A stretch of 64,000 bases of DNA from Aporrectodea caliginosa. Its lineage: Eukaryota; Annelida; Clitellata; Crassiclitellata; Lumbricidae. The stretch lies in assembly GCA_020284085.1 (NCBI GenBank), contig JACEVL010000081.1:1323501-1387500 (forward strand), given 5' to 3'. The notes beneath the pieces are model-generated. The model saw only the letters and a program-made list of their open reading frames with translations. It did no database searches and was not told where the DNA came from. Positions 31,507 through 43,297 of the stretch are shown piece after piece. The position numbers and the translations under genes were made by a program. Each line of letters opens with the position of its first letter. Positions within the stretch are counted from its first letter, which is position 1.

Positions 31507-31944
31507 CGTCTATTCATTCAGCTGTGTATGGAAATCATTCTGACCTTAATGTAGCAGCAATTTGCCTTCAGTTATGAACAATAATTAAATAATGTTTGTT
31601 ATGTCTTAAAATAAACTATTACTGAGATGATGCTTTTCTTCGTTTTAATAGGTGCCTGAACAAATGCATGAAGACTTCTGAATGCAGTTATAATATGAGA
31701 AGGCCAACATCTCATTGAATATCTTCATCAAAAACATTACAGTGGATATTATATTTATCTGCAGCATTTATTATCATTGATTATTTCTTCACGAGTTAAA
31801 ATCGCTACTGATTATTAACGGAAGAGTGTGATTATTCTACAGAAACTGGATTGCTTCAATATTTCATCACGAAAGATTATTTTTTCTGTGTGACTAATTT
31901 TGTTACTTTATCCCAAAGGAACTATTATTGACACATGATGCACG
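31507..31944. other. Non-coding flank of ZNF-3
   Basis: Weak resemblance to the 5' flanks of ZNF-1 and ZNF-4 (CGGAAGAGTGTGATTATTC, TTCATCACGAAAG) suggests old shared ancestry. No exon could be assigned. Confidence 0.35.
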
Positions 31945-32252
31945 TTGAAAGTTTCACTTGCAGTTACGAAAACAGAGAGTATCTATACAGTCTGCATTTG
32001 CATCAAAACGGATTCTACTTGTGCTGAAGAAACGCCATGCAGATCCAAATTATATGAAGAAACATTTGCACTTTCTGGTGACTTACAAAAGCCCATAAAA
32101 TCCAATTCTGGAAAAAAGCCACAGAAACATCAAATACTTCACAATCATATGCTCAAGGTGAAATTCTGACAGCTCCTCTGAGAAAACATACACGAGAGCA
32201 ATAATGCAAATATCAGTCATGTGGGAAATCATTTACCAAAGTACGTAGGTTA
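31945..32252 (+). pseudogene. Degenerate finger relics upstream of ZNF-3
   Basis: A 74-codon frame (31945-32169) has a weak finger-like part (RSKLYEETFALSGDLQKPIK). Then CKYQSCGKSFTKVRRLMGHM runs into the array directly behind an in-frame TAA near 32204, its first cysteine displaced. These are older fingers lost from the coding frame. Confidence 0.45.
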
Positions 32253-34292
32253 ATGGGGCATATGAGAACCCATACTGGTGAAAAAACAAACAAGTGCCAG
32301 TTATGTCAGAAATCATTTACTCAAGGTAGAGATCTGAAAATACACATGAGAACCCATACTGGAGAGAAACCATACAAGTGCCACTTATGTCATAAATCAT
32401 TTTTCAAAGGCAGTCATCTGAAAATACATATGAGAACCCATACTGGTGAAAAACCATACCGGTGCCAGTTATGTCAGAAATCATTTTATCTTTGTGGTCT
32501 TCTGAAAAGACATACTGGAACTCACACTGGAAAGAAACCACACAAGTGCCACTTATGTCAGATGTCATTTACTGAAGGTGATTCTCTGAAAAGACACATG
32601 AGAACCCATACTGGTGAAAAATCATACAAGTGCCAGTTTTTTAAAATCATTTACTGAATGTGGTCATCTGAAAATGCACATCAGAATCCATACTGGAGAG
32701 AAACCATACAAGTGCCAGTTATGTCAGAAATCATTTACTGAAAGTGGTCATCTGAAAAAACACATGAGAACGCATACTGGAGAGGAACCATACAAGTGCC
32801 AGTTATGTCAGAAATCATTTACTCAGGGTGGTTCCCTGAAAAAACACATGAGAACCCATACTGGAGAGAAACCATACCAATGCCAATTCTGTCAGAAATC
32901 ATTTTCTGAAGGTGGTCATCTGAAAATGCACATGAGAACCCATACTGGAGAGAAACCATACTAATGCCAATCATGTCAGAAATCATTTACTCAGAATGGT
33001 TTCCTGAAAAACACATGAGAACCCATACTGGTGAGAAACCATACCAATGCCAATTATGTCAGAAATCATTTACTGAAAGTGGTAATTTGAAAATCCACAT
33101 GAGAAGCCATACTGGTGAAAAACCATACAAATGTCGTTTATGTCAGAAATCATTTGTTCAAGGTGGTCATGTGAAAATACACATGAGAACCCATACTGGA
33201 GAGAAACCACACAAATGTCAGTTATGTCAGAAATCATTTACTGACGGTGGTCATCTGAAAACGCACATGAGAATTCATACTGGCGAAAAACCATATAAGT
33301 GCCTGTTTTGTCAAAAATCATTTCCTCAAGGTGGTGATCTGAAAAAACACACGAGAACCCATACTGGTGAAACACCATACCAGTGCCTGTTTTGTCAAAA
33401 ATCATTTGTTCATGGTGGTCATCTGAATATTCACATGAGAACCCATACTGGAGAGAAACCATACAAATGCCAGTTATGTCAGAAATCATTTACTGAAGGT
33501 GGCCATCTGAAAACGCACATGAGAATCCATACTGGAGAGAAACCATACAAATGCCAGTTATGTCAGAAATCATTTACTGAAGGTGGCCATCTGAAAACGC
33601 ACATGAGAACCCATACTGGAGAGAAACCATACAAATGCCAGTTATGTCTGAAATCATTTGCTCAAGGTGGTGGTCTGAAAACGCACTTGAGAACCCATAC
33701 TGAAGAGAAACCTTACAATTGCCAGTTATGTCAGAAATCATTTGCAGCAGTCATGTCTCTAACGAGTCACATGAGAACCCATAAAGGAGAAAAATCGTAC
33801 ATATGTGACGTTTGTAATAAAGGATTCACAGAACTTGGAAATCTAAAGCGTCACAGAAGATCTCACATGAATGAGAAGCAACATCCACACAATGAATCTG
33901 ATGCCAAGAGCAGTTCTTCAGCAAAGCAGTTTGAACTCCACGATGGAACCCAGCCACAGGATCTTGAAATGAAAAGTGAATCACTTACTAATCTATCTGT
34001 TCGATTCATAACATTAAGTAGTACAGACGTTATTGATAAACCAAATGAACGTGTTTCAAGGAACATGCATCCTGATTCTAATGAGAAGAAAAGTACTCGT
34101 GCAAAAGTTAGTCTCGGAGAATGTCTTTGTATTAACAAAATCAAGCCACCTAAAGATGCGAAACCGTTCTTAGAAAAATGGTATGGATGTGGTATATGTG
34201 GTGAAATGCTTGAAATTGAGAGGGACTTCTTAGAGCATTGTTCTAGCCATCGCTTTTCTCCACCTGACGACTTATTTATTGGCCTGTGCTGA
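32253..34292 (+). pseudogene. C2H2 zinc-finger gene ZNF-3 (about 19 fingers), broken three times
   Basis: Three frames make one long array. Frame A (32253-about 32640) has four fingers. A 2-base loss near 32640 removes the second cysteine of finger 5 and shifts the frame. Frame B runs to a nonsense codon at 32962-32964, where the ZNF-1 equivalent has CAA. A missing A in a run near 33007 returns to the first frame, which stays open to 34292 with about ten more fingers, the spacer and the cap ([20 protein letters not shown], ending [10 protein letters not shown]). The two indels sum to three bases. Fingers are nearly identical in DNA to those of ZNF-1. An assembly error could explain an indel but not all three. 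The 3' part could still be translated from an internal start. Confidence 0.8.
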
Positions 34293-35137
34293 TTTGTAAT
34301 TCTCAACGCATGTAGTTTAAGACTGAGTAGAGACTGAGACACTTAATTGTGATTTATATAAATATGATGTGCTATTGCAGTTCCAATATACATACAGACA
34401 AATTCTTAATGATTATCGTTTTAATTAACAAATAGTTGGTCATCAAGCATTCTGGTGTAGGGTATTCACAAGGTCCTCCTTATTTGTGCTTCTTGTCTAA
34501 GGTGTCAAACTACTTGTCATTCATTGCATCACTGTAAAACAATGAAAATTTGCTAAGATCAACATGAAATCTTTTACTAGTGTCCCTGGACGCATTAAAG
34601 TATTCCGCTGTCACTGTTCTATGATAAATGGTTCACTAACAAAAGGTACACGGCAAAAATAGCTTTTCGACGTTGTCTTCATCAATCAAACTTCTATTTA
34701 AGCAAGTAATGTTTTCATCAATCCAACTTTCATTTAAGCGAAAATTCTTTCCATCAGTCCGACTTCTATTTGAGCAAGTATTATCATCAATCCAACTTCT
34801 ATATCAGCAAGAATTCTTTTCGTGAATCCAACTTGTATTTAAGCAAGAATTCTTGACATCAATCCAAATTCTACTTAAACAAGAATTCTTTTCTGTAATC
34901 CAACTTCCATTTAAGCTCATGTCAAAAAGGTCAATGACGTCAGAGTGCCTATGGAGGGGGAGAAGCTGAAAGTGCTTACGCTGCCCGAAACCTTGCAAGA
35001 GGACTCTGAGTCTCCGTGGTCGACGCCAGAGAAAGCTTAACTATGTTAACCATGGCGGCATTCCATCGTCGCCACGCATCGTTTCGCTTTATCTAAGATC
35101 TACCTTAGGCAGAAGGCAACATCGTTTGAGCACTAGG
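34293..35137 (+). repeat. 3' duplicon of ZNF-3
   Basis: It is paralogous to 4079-5040, including the foldback relic (34620-34660) and the ATCAATCCAACTTCTATTTA array (34680-34920). It ends at TCGTTTGAGCAC, where a different repeat begins. No gene is seen. Confidence 0.6.
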
Positions 35138-36122
35138 GTGGTTCACAGATGCATGGTCAAAATTAAAGTGCAAGCTAGAAACCAGGGCACCCTCTCAGTT
35201 TGTTAGACCTATCAATAGTATTATTTACAGAACATTTCAGCTTTCGATTCCAACGGGAAGACGGTGCTCACGGACTGTGTCACTTTTCCTGATACCGATA
35301 AAAAGACACTAATAATTGTGGAAATAAATGCGTCGAGCATACATTCCCGTACGAATGTATTTTATTTCACGATAAACCAAGTTTTACTGTAATTTGACAA
35401 CACATGTGATAGTAGAACAGTTAGTCAAGTTGAACTGTAAACTTTCAGTAGGTTTGAAGAATTGTAAATTTCCAAAAATTAAAAAAAAACATCGTTCAAA
35501 CCATGAATGTCAATTGTTCCGGTTTTATGACATCAACAACAGCTACAGTCTTAGAGTCTAGAAACTGCAAGCACTGCGTCAACAACAGCCTTCTTTGTTG
35601 TTGTGAGGCAAACAGCATTCCTATTTGCCACGACCACTCGAAGAAGACACTGCTTTTCTTCTTCATTATTGGTAATGAGTCGGTTGAATTCCTAAAACAA
35701 CTTCACATCCCTCTGAGCCGTGTCGTTTTATACTCTCAACTGCTGAATTTTCTCTACCTTGTTTGTAATCCTCATTCTCGATCCATTTCTCGCATGGAAG
35801 TGTAAAAAAGTAATCACTAATCTTCAGGTGTGACAGCAGTGTCATTTTCACTGGGTTGCAAAATCACCCAGGCAAGCCCCCTCCTTCAGTACCGCAGCAT
35901 CACCTCTCACCTTCCTCTCACCAGACTTTGCAGTTACTCTGTGAACAATATTCACCTTATCTGTTAATGGAAGTTGGTCTGAGAACAGTGCTAGACCTAC
36001 AGTAGAGTGGTTCACAGATGCATGGTCAAAATTAAAGTGCAAGCTAGAAACCAGGGCACCCTCTCAGTTTGTTAGACCTATCAATAGTATTATTTACACA
36101 AAATTTCAGCTTTCAATTCCAA
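35138..36122. mobile_element. Segment bounded by 116-bp direct repeats
   Basis: 35138-35253 and 36007-36122 are almost identical (GTGGTTCACAGATGCATGGT at the start; few differences). The 753-bp interior has short unrecognised frames on both strands (35503-35851). Paired direct repeats suggest a terminal-repeat mini-element or a duplication; the ends do not show clear TG...CA tips. Confidence 0.45.
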
Positions 36123-36341
36123 GTGTCGTAGACGAAAAGCCTGTAAACGAGTTGTCGCGGAACCTTTTAGTGAAGTCTAAAGATTATGTGTGTGGCTCTG
36201 ATTTTACATCCGGGATGAGGTCAGATCAATGACAGCGTAATCTAAAAATAGATGGTCACATACATCGCCCTCAATGTTTCACAATAGATGATCTCTGATT
36301 GGCTGACATAATTATTGCCGCTACGTATCCATTCAGTAATA
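36123..36341. repeat. Solitary foldback right tip, then spacer
   Basis: GTCGTAGACGAAAAGCCTGT then GAGTTGTCGCGGAACC (to about 36164) is a foldback right end without a visible left partner. The rest to 36341 holds no gene. Confidence 0.5.
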
Positions 36342-36350
36342 GTCCCAGAT

Positions 36351-36810
36351 GGTTCCGCGACAATTCGTCTACAGACTTTTCGTCTACCGACATCTTGTCT
36401 ACAAGTTTATCTTTATCTATTACGGCTAATCAAGAGAGGCCGCTTTCTTGTAGTTTCGCTAAAACGTGTTAAATATTCTCAGGAATCCTGCTTCTAATTA
36501 CTGAAAAGATCATTTTCATCAATCCAACTTCTATTGAATGAAAACCTAGTCTCATACATGCATTTAGCTTGATATCCATCTTCTATTTATGGTAAAAATT
36601 ATTTCGATCAATCCAGCTTCTATCTCAACACAGGAATGTTTTAATCAATCTCACTTCCATTTAGGGAAACGGTTTTTTTCATCAACCCAGCTTCCACTTT
36701 AAAGTGTCAATATCAAATAACTTTGTAGATGAAATGTCGGTAGATGAAAATATGTGTAGACGCAGTGTCTTAGACCAAAATGTCGATAGACGAATTATTG
36801 TTTTGACACC
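36351..36810. mobile_element. Foldback element FB-3 with perfect 9-bp target duplication
   Basis: It starts GGTTCCGCGACAATTCGTCT and ends AATTATTGTTTTGACACC. GTCCCAGAT flanks both sides (36342-36350 and 36811-36819). Short arms of CGTCTACCGACATNT units surround a core of ATCAATCCAGCTTCTAT units. At 460 bp it is the smallest complete copy here. Confidence 0.85.
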
Positions 36811-36819
36811 GTCCCAGAT

Positions 36820-37030
36820 ATGACTGTTATTTTTTTTATTAGACTAGAATCTCTTGCTGCAGCGCTTTAAAATATATTCGCTAGATGACAGGATATACAA
36901 AACTTCACGTTCGTTTTCATTTTAGCGAAACACTTTAATCGTCGCCATTTTGTGCTGATGACAGTACTGTTTAAACCAGAGAATGGAGAAATTCGACTTT
37001 AATTCCAAACCAGGTTAGATTCTATAACTC
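36820..37030 (+). repeat. Repeat X, 5' half (interrupted by LINE)
   Basis: TCGTCGCCATTTTGTGCTGA and CCAGGTTAGATTCTATAACTC match repeat X; it resumes after the LINE at 41398-41640. Confidence 0.65.
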
Positions 37031-37089
37031 TTGTCAAAAATTCTATAACTCTTGTCAAAACAGCTGTACAAACAGCACTAAATTCATTC

Positions 37090-37722
37090 GTGGTTGAAAT
37101 ACGTGAACTTCTCGCCAATACCCTCAAAGAGACTGAGCAACGCATTACTCGTTTAGAGCAGAGATTTGAAACCTTAGAAAACCGTACTCAATTATTGGAT
37201 GTAAAAACAACAGAGCAGAAATACATGACAGAGTGTATTAGAACTGCAAACGAGATTGACCAGCGTGATCGTCTCAGGAATTTCAGACTTCGTGCTCCTT
37301 CAATCCATGAGGGCGCTAACCTTCACTTGCTGACTCTGGAAATATTACGAGACCGACTCCAGCTGGTTGACGTGAGGGAGGAGGAGCTGGAATCAGTTCG
37401 CTTGATTCGGCCTCGGAAGAAGAACATGGATGCTCAGTTGCTTACTGCTCAGTCGTCAACAGGGATGTTGATGGTCAGACTTCAGTCGCTGGAAAGACGA
37501 AACCAAGTGCTTCGTAATCGTCGGTTACTAAAGGGGACAAAGATTACAATCACGGAGGACCTCACTGGACCCAATCTAGAACTACTGAAACAACTCCAGA
37601 GTGATGCTCGTGCCCAGTCCGTCTGGTCTTGGGGTGGTCGCATCTTCGCAACTTCCTCGACGGGAAAGAAGGTGATGGCTAAACTGTTTATGACAAATGA
37701 TGAAATTTTTGCAGATGGGTGA
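37090..37722 (+). pseudogene. LINE ORF1 protein, start missing
   Basis: About 210 residues begin with a coiled coil (ETEQRITRLEQRFETLENRT). A region follows like the RRM-type core of LINE ORF1 proteins (RDRLRNFRLRAPSI, then GMLMVRLQSLERRNQVLRNR and a KITITEDLTG block). Such proteins bind the LINE RNA in a ribonucleoprotein. The frame stays open upstream to the LINE border without any ATG, so the 5' end is truncated. Assignment to ORF1 rests on position and the coiled-coil plus basic-domain layout. Confidence 0.6.
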
Positions 37723-37781
37723 GACTATTATCTTGCATTGACATTATTATGATTGAACACTATCAGTGAGGAAAGAATAAT

Positions 37782-38270
37782 TGTGTTTTTTCACATTATG
37801 TGGTCTACATTTGACTCGCTGTAAAGGAAGTAGCATTAGAGGATTGTACTCATGAGACCCTGTTGATCATTTACTAATTAAGAGTAGTTATGGGGTTTGA
37901 CCACAACTTACTTCTCTTGCGGTTTTCGTTGTGTTTTTTCACAGTATATGGTCTACATTTTACTCATTGTAATGGAAGTAGTGTTACAGGATTGTAATCA
38001 CGAGACTCTGTCGAACAATTAGTAACTAACAGAGACTTTTCAGAGTAGTTATGGGGTAGACCACAACTTACTACAACTTACTTCTCTTGCGGTTTTTGTT
38101 TAGATTGTGTTTTTGCACATTATATGGTTTACGTTTTACTCACTGCAATGAAGGTAGTATTAGAGGATTGTAATCATGAGACCCTGTCGATCATTTACTA
38201 ATAAATAGAATAATTATGGGGTTGACCACAACTTACTTCTCTTGTGGTTTTTGTTTTCGTTGTGTTTTTT
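37782..38270 (+). repeat. Tandem repeat of about 150-175 bp between LINE ORF1 and ORF2
   Basis: Three copies plus a partial fourth begin TTGTGTTTTTTCACATTATG (37782, about 37929, about 38105, about 38256). Each carries GTAGTTATGGGGT and CTTACTTCTCTTGCGGTTTT. The ORF2 frame opens inside the last copy. Confidence 0.7.
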
Positions 38271-41200
38271 TCAGGTTATACAGTCTAAGGTTGACTATTT
38301 ACTTTTGTATTTTCTGTTTTTGTGTTGGAACTGTATGGGCGTGTGTGATGAGGAAACATGGTATCTTCAAGAATTGCCATTCTATAAATTAACAAACTGG
38401 GAAATATTGTTGGAATACGGGTTAGAGAACGAAATATGGGGAAGTAATTCATGCATAGAATTATACAAATGTCTAAATAAATATGACTTGATTGATAATT
38501 TGACCTTTAGATATGTAACTGATTCTGAGTTTAATCGACTTAATGAAAAGGGGAATGATGGGCTTGATCTGAGTTGCATTCATTTTAATATACGTAGCCT
38601 AAATGCAAATGTAGATTCGATGAGGGAGTTTCTGTGTAGTATTCAATTGATCTTTGATGTTATAGTGTTGAGCGAAGTATGGGCAACTAATTTAGAGTTT
38701 TATAGCAATATTTTGACTGGATATAATTTCTTTTACGAACTGCCACATAAGGGAGTAGTAGGTGGAGTTGGTGTCTATGTCAGACAGCATATATCAGTCT
38801 TGGTTCGAAAGGACCTGAAAATTGTAATCAGCTCTGAGGACTTAATAGAAGATATTTGGTTGGAACTCACAAATGACAGACAAAAATATATAATTGGAGG
38901 TATTTATCGACACCCAGGTCAAAATATAAATCCTTTTACTGATGGATTAGAGAAAACACTGGATAAAATAGTGAAGGGAGTATCACCATGCATAATGATG
39001 GGTGATTTTAATATTAACCTAATGTCCTACAATTCTCATGTTGAAACAACAGAGTATTTGGACATGGTAACAATACATGGGTTCTTACCCGTTATACTTA
39101 TGCCTACAAGAATTACGTCAACTTCAGCTACATTAATAGATCACGTTTATTTTTATACGGGTTCACTGAATTCTCCAAAGATAAACAGTGGAAATTTTTT
39201 GGTGGATATAACTGATCATTTACCTAACTACATAATAATTTTAAAAAAGAAATTAAGTCGGTCATTGGATAGGCCTCATAAAAGACTATTTAGTCCAAAG
39301 AACAAATTAACCTTTAGTAGTTTGTTAAAACAAATTAACTGGGAGAATAAACTTTCAAGTCACATTACGGTAGACCAGGCATATGATGTATTTAATAAAG
39401 AGGTTAGGCAATGTTTCAATCTCGCCTTTCCACTAGTCAGGATATCTAGGAAGGCATTTAAAGACAAATTATGGATTACCAAAGGTCTAAGAATAAGCAG
39501 TGCTCATAAGAATCGTTTGTATCGGGCCTGGTTGAAAAACAGAACTCCACATAGAGAGCAGAAATACAAGAACTATAGAAACTGTTTTAGAAAAATCTCC
39601 AAGACGGCGATAGATTCTTACTATCATGATTTTTTAAATGTAATGCCAATAATGCCAAAAAACTATGGATGCAAATAAACTCACTCTGTAGTTACAACAC
39701 ACGCAAAAGTGGTAAAAAATCTCCCCTAAACGAATTAAATATTAAGGATAAGTTAGTTAACAATCCATCGGAAATGGCAAATGGCATGAATGATTATTTT
39801 TGTAACATTGGTCCTGGACTGGCATCAAAGCTTGGTAAAGCAAAGCATGATTTTGTTCACTATATGGGCAGTTCTCTTGAGAATAGTATTTATTGTGAGG
39901 AAGTAAATAGAGATGAGCTGATAAATCTCATAGAAGGCCTAAATCCTCGTAAATCTCCTGGATATGATCAAATTTCTCCTTTGTTGATTAAAGAGAATGT
40001 TGATAATTTTGTGCAACCGTTATTGATGATATTTAACCTATCTTTAAATACCGGTAAAGTACCTCTGGGCATGAAAGTGGCCAAAGTAATACCCTTATTT
40101 AAAAAAGGAGACCGCAGTATTATGGCAAATTACAGACCAATTTCTCTTCTATCAGTGTTTGTTAAAATATTGGAAAAACTCATTTATAGTAGGGTAATGA
40201 ACTTTCTTAAGAAATACTCGGTGTTATACAAATATCAGTTTGGATTCAGAAAAGGTTATTCGACCAGTTTGGCATTGATAGACGTAATTGATACAATTAA
40301 TATGTCTCTTGATAACAATGAATATGTTGTTGGTATCTTCTGTGATTTGCAAAAGGCATTTGATACTGTTAATCATGAAATCTTGCTTACTAAGTTAAAC
40401 TACTATGGAATTAGAGGTACATTACTTGCTTGGTTTACGGATTATCTCACAGAACGTAAACAGTTTACTGCTATTAATGATGTTAACTCTGGGTATAATA
40501 CAATACCTTGTGGAGTGCCACAGGGATCTGTGCTTGGTCCTCTGCTGTTTCTGTTATATGTTAACGATATGCCAAATTCGGTCCCAGGTACTGATATACG
40601 ACTATTTGCAGATGATACAAATATTTTCTTTCATGCATGTAAAATAGCAGACTTGCACGCAAACGCCAACACCATGTTAAATAACTTGTGTGATTGGTTT
40701 TTGGCTAACAAAATGTCTTTTAACAAAGATAAGACGTCCTATATGTTTTTCGACTTCAAAAGAAAAACCTCCTCTGATGACATTGGTCTTTCACTGGACA
40801 ATGTTAGACTTTCATGTGAAAGTTCCTGTAAGTACCTTGGGGTAATCATTGATGAAAAACTAAATTGGAAAGAACATATTGATTATGTTATTACAAAAAT
40901 AAAGAAATTCATTGGGATTTTCTACAGGTTAAGAAACAAGTTAAATTGTCGTATCTTAAAAGAGTTATTTTTTGCATTAATTTACCCTCACCTGTTGTAT
41001 GGGGTGGAAATTTATTCCGCTGCAAACAAGTCTGCTTTATATCGCTTAAATATTTGTATTAACCGTATCCTACGTACATTGCAATGTGCTCCTCTTAGTA
41101 CACCTGTTGCTGATCTATACCAAAATTATAATCTTCTTCCAATAGCAGAACTACGTAAATTTCAGGTATTATGTGTTGTCCATAAATGTGTTCATAAATT

Positions 41201-41396
41201 AGATGTTCCACCTATATTTCATGATTATTTCAAAATTAATGCTGATGTTCATTCCCATTATACAAGGAACAGTAATAATACCTTCATTCCTAAGTTTTTC
41301 TCTACAAAAGGACTGAGAACAACTCGCTACTGTGGTGCGAAGTGGTGGCATGAACTTCCAAGCCACATTAGAAATATAGCTTCAATTAGACATTAA
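38242..41396 (+). pseudogene. LINE ORF2 (endonuclease-reverse transcriptase), one frameshift
   Basis: The first frame (38242-39678) holds the APE endonuclease: HFNIRSLNANVDSM, SEVWAT, GVGVYVR, YRHPGQN, MMGDFNINL and ITDHLPNYI blocks in the normal order. A one-base loss near 39640 moves to the second frame (open across 39642-41396). It carries the RT: NPRKSPGYDQIS, LFKKGDRSIMANYRPISLLS, YQFGFRKGYST, DLQKAFDTVNH, CGVPQGSVLGPLLF and the catalytic LFADDTN (F in place of the usual Y), then a thumb and a C-terminal KWWHELPSHIRN block. Translation would stop at a TAA supplied by flanking repeat DNA, so the last residues are missing. Apart from these defects the copy is well preserved and fairly young. 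Confidence 0.85.
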
Positions 41397-41397
41397 T

Positions 41398-41640
41398 TTA
41401 GTGGACCTTTAATTAACGGCAGCTAAGTCAACGAGAGAGTTTATAATTGTGGTTTGATCTTAATGTTTATTTTCCCTTAAACGATGGCTGGAAAGTCATT
41501 GGGACGAACATCAGACCACTAGATGTCGTTAGACGCAGTTCCTTGTCATGCGTCGTTCCTTGTAACTTCTTCTTTATAACTCGTAGGTCTACAAGCTTAA
41601 ATAAGGTAAAAGGTTATGTTAGCGTATAGATTATTCCAAC
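41398..41640 (+). repeat. Repeat X, 3' half
   Basis: TAATTTAGTGGACC, GGCAGCTAAGTCAACGAGAG and GACGATGGCTGGAAAGTCAT continue repeat X. Against uninterrupted copies, about 8 bases (TGTGCATG) are missing at the LINE junction. Confidence 0.65.
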
Positions 41641-42790
41641 TTCTACTTTGGCGAGAATCCTTCCAATCGGTTCTTAGGGAAAATTAAGCAGAAATTCAAT
41701 TCAGCTTCTATTTAAGCAATATTATTTTCATCAGACCAACTTCTTTTTAAGAAAGAATTACTTTCTATCAATCCGACTATTTAATTAAGATTCGTTTCAT
41801 TAGGCCCCCTTCTGTTTAAGAAAGATTACTTTCATAAATGGAACTTCCATTGAGCAAAAATAATCTTCCATGAAATGCAACTTGGATTTGACCAGTACTG
41901 AAACCCATGCAATGGCCACAATTAAATACGCTGAAATAGCTGTACCTTAATAAGCGTGAAATAATTGAAACTACCTAAACTGAAGGCAATTACCCCTGCT
42001 TCCATTAGGCAAAAAGTCGTTTCAATTGGAAATAATTTTTACCGTAAATAGAAGCTGGATTGATGAAACTTAGTTTTTGATGCAATAGAAGCTGGAATAA
42101 TGAAAATCTAGGTTCTTTCTGTAAGTTAAGCAGAAATTATTTTTATCAATACAGCTTCTATTTAAGCAATATTGTTTTCATCAGACCCACTTCTTTTTAA
42201 GAAAGATTACTTTCATCAATCCGACTTCCATTTAGCAAGATTTGTTTTCGTCAGTGCAACTTGTGTTTGACCAGTATTGAAACCCATGCAACGGCATCAA
42301 TTAAATATGCTGAAATACCCTTACCTAAATAAGTAATGTGAAGTCAGGCAATTAAGCAATCTTACGCTTACCGTTAGTTCTACTGTAACAGGTTATCCTG
42401 CTTTTTAGCGTATTCTGTTCTTGTTTCTTTCAATGAAAAGTAATAGGATATTTAATTATTTCAATAATTTTTATGATTACTGTCATCAATCCAACTTCTA
42501 TTTACACAAGTATTATTTTCATCAATCCAACTTCTAGTTTCACAGGAGACTATTTTCATCAATCCAACTTCCTTTTCAATGCAAACTTCATTTCATCAAT
42601 CCAACTTCATTTTAACTCCAGAATTCTTTTCATTAATCCAACTTCCCTTTTAACGCAAAAATTCTTTTAACCAAACCGACTTTTATTTATGGAAGGGATT
42701 CTTTTCATCAATCCAACTTCTATTTGATTAAAGAATTCTTTTCATTAATCTCGCTTCTATTTACACAGAGAATTCTTTTCATCTGTTTCC
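41641..42790 (+). repeat. Arrays of about 37-bp core units, both orientations
   Basis: ATCAATCCAACTTCTATTTA-type units fill 41690-41880, 42130-42260 and 42480-42790; a short reverse block (GAAGCTGGATTGATGAAAC) is at 42050-42100. AACCCATGCAA(T/C)GGC repeats at 41907 and 42283. Frames across the arrays (for example 42473-42670) are repeat artefacts. Confidence 0.65.
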
Positions 42791-43297
42791 ATTTACACAG
42801 CCTGGTAATAGAAATAATTAAATATGCTAAAATACAGGATACGTTCAATGCAATAATAAAATTGCTGCTTATATGCAGACTGACTAGTTCTGCAAATGTG
42901 CATTGGTTGAAAATGGGTACTTGTTTTACGGGTGTCGATATGGAGGTCGATAGATGCAGATAATTGTGATTTATTTATTAACTTGACGTATGCTCAGTTT
43001 ATTTCCTTCAGAAAGATTGTTGACATGAAATAAATGAACTAAAATACTAAATGAAATATGCCTAATTGTAAACGACTTTGTAATTTCTTTTATTAAATGA
43101 CATGAGGTTGTATGCTAGCATAATTCCAGATGTGATGGTTGTAAATAGCAAAATTACAAGAATTTTAATTTCAGTTTTTTCTTATACTTTATATATCTTA
43201 GTGTAGCAATGAATTATTAGTTTATGCAGAAAGGAAATTATTTTAAATTATGACTACAACATTCCTTCAACATGTCAATTAAATGAAACGTGTAAGT
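42791..43297. other. AT-rich, no gene
   Basis: No recognisable coding, RNA or repeat structure. Confidence 0.4.

Larger units (their letters stand above)
37031..41397 (+). mobile_element. Near-complete non-LTR retrotransposon (CR1/Jockey-type LINE)
   Basis: The order is ORF1, a spacer of tandem repeats, then ORF2 with APE endonuclease and reverse transcriptase. ORF1 lacks a start codon, and a 21-bp junction piece (ATTCTATAACTCTTGTCAAA...) is tandemly doubled at 37018-37059. ORF2 ends in flanking DNA with no 3' UTR or tail. Confidence 0.8.

Noticed and set aside
33238..34342. Minus-strand frames of 83 and 159 codons
   Set aside because: They are antisense shadows of the ZNF-3 finger and cap coding sequence.
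35503..35851. Transposase inside the 116-bp direct-repeat segment
   Set aside because: Both strands were read; frames are 60-100 codons with no transposase, RT or integrase motif.
42473..42670. A 65-codon frame with INPTS repeats
   Set aside because: It simply translates the ATCAATCCAACTTC array.
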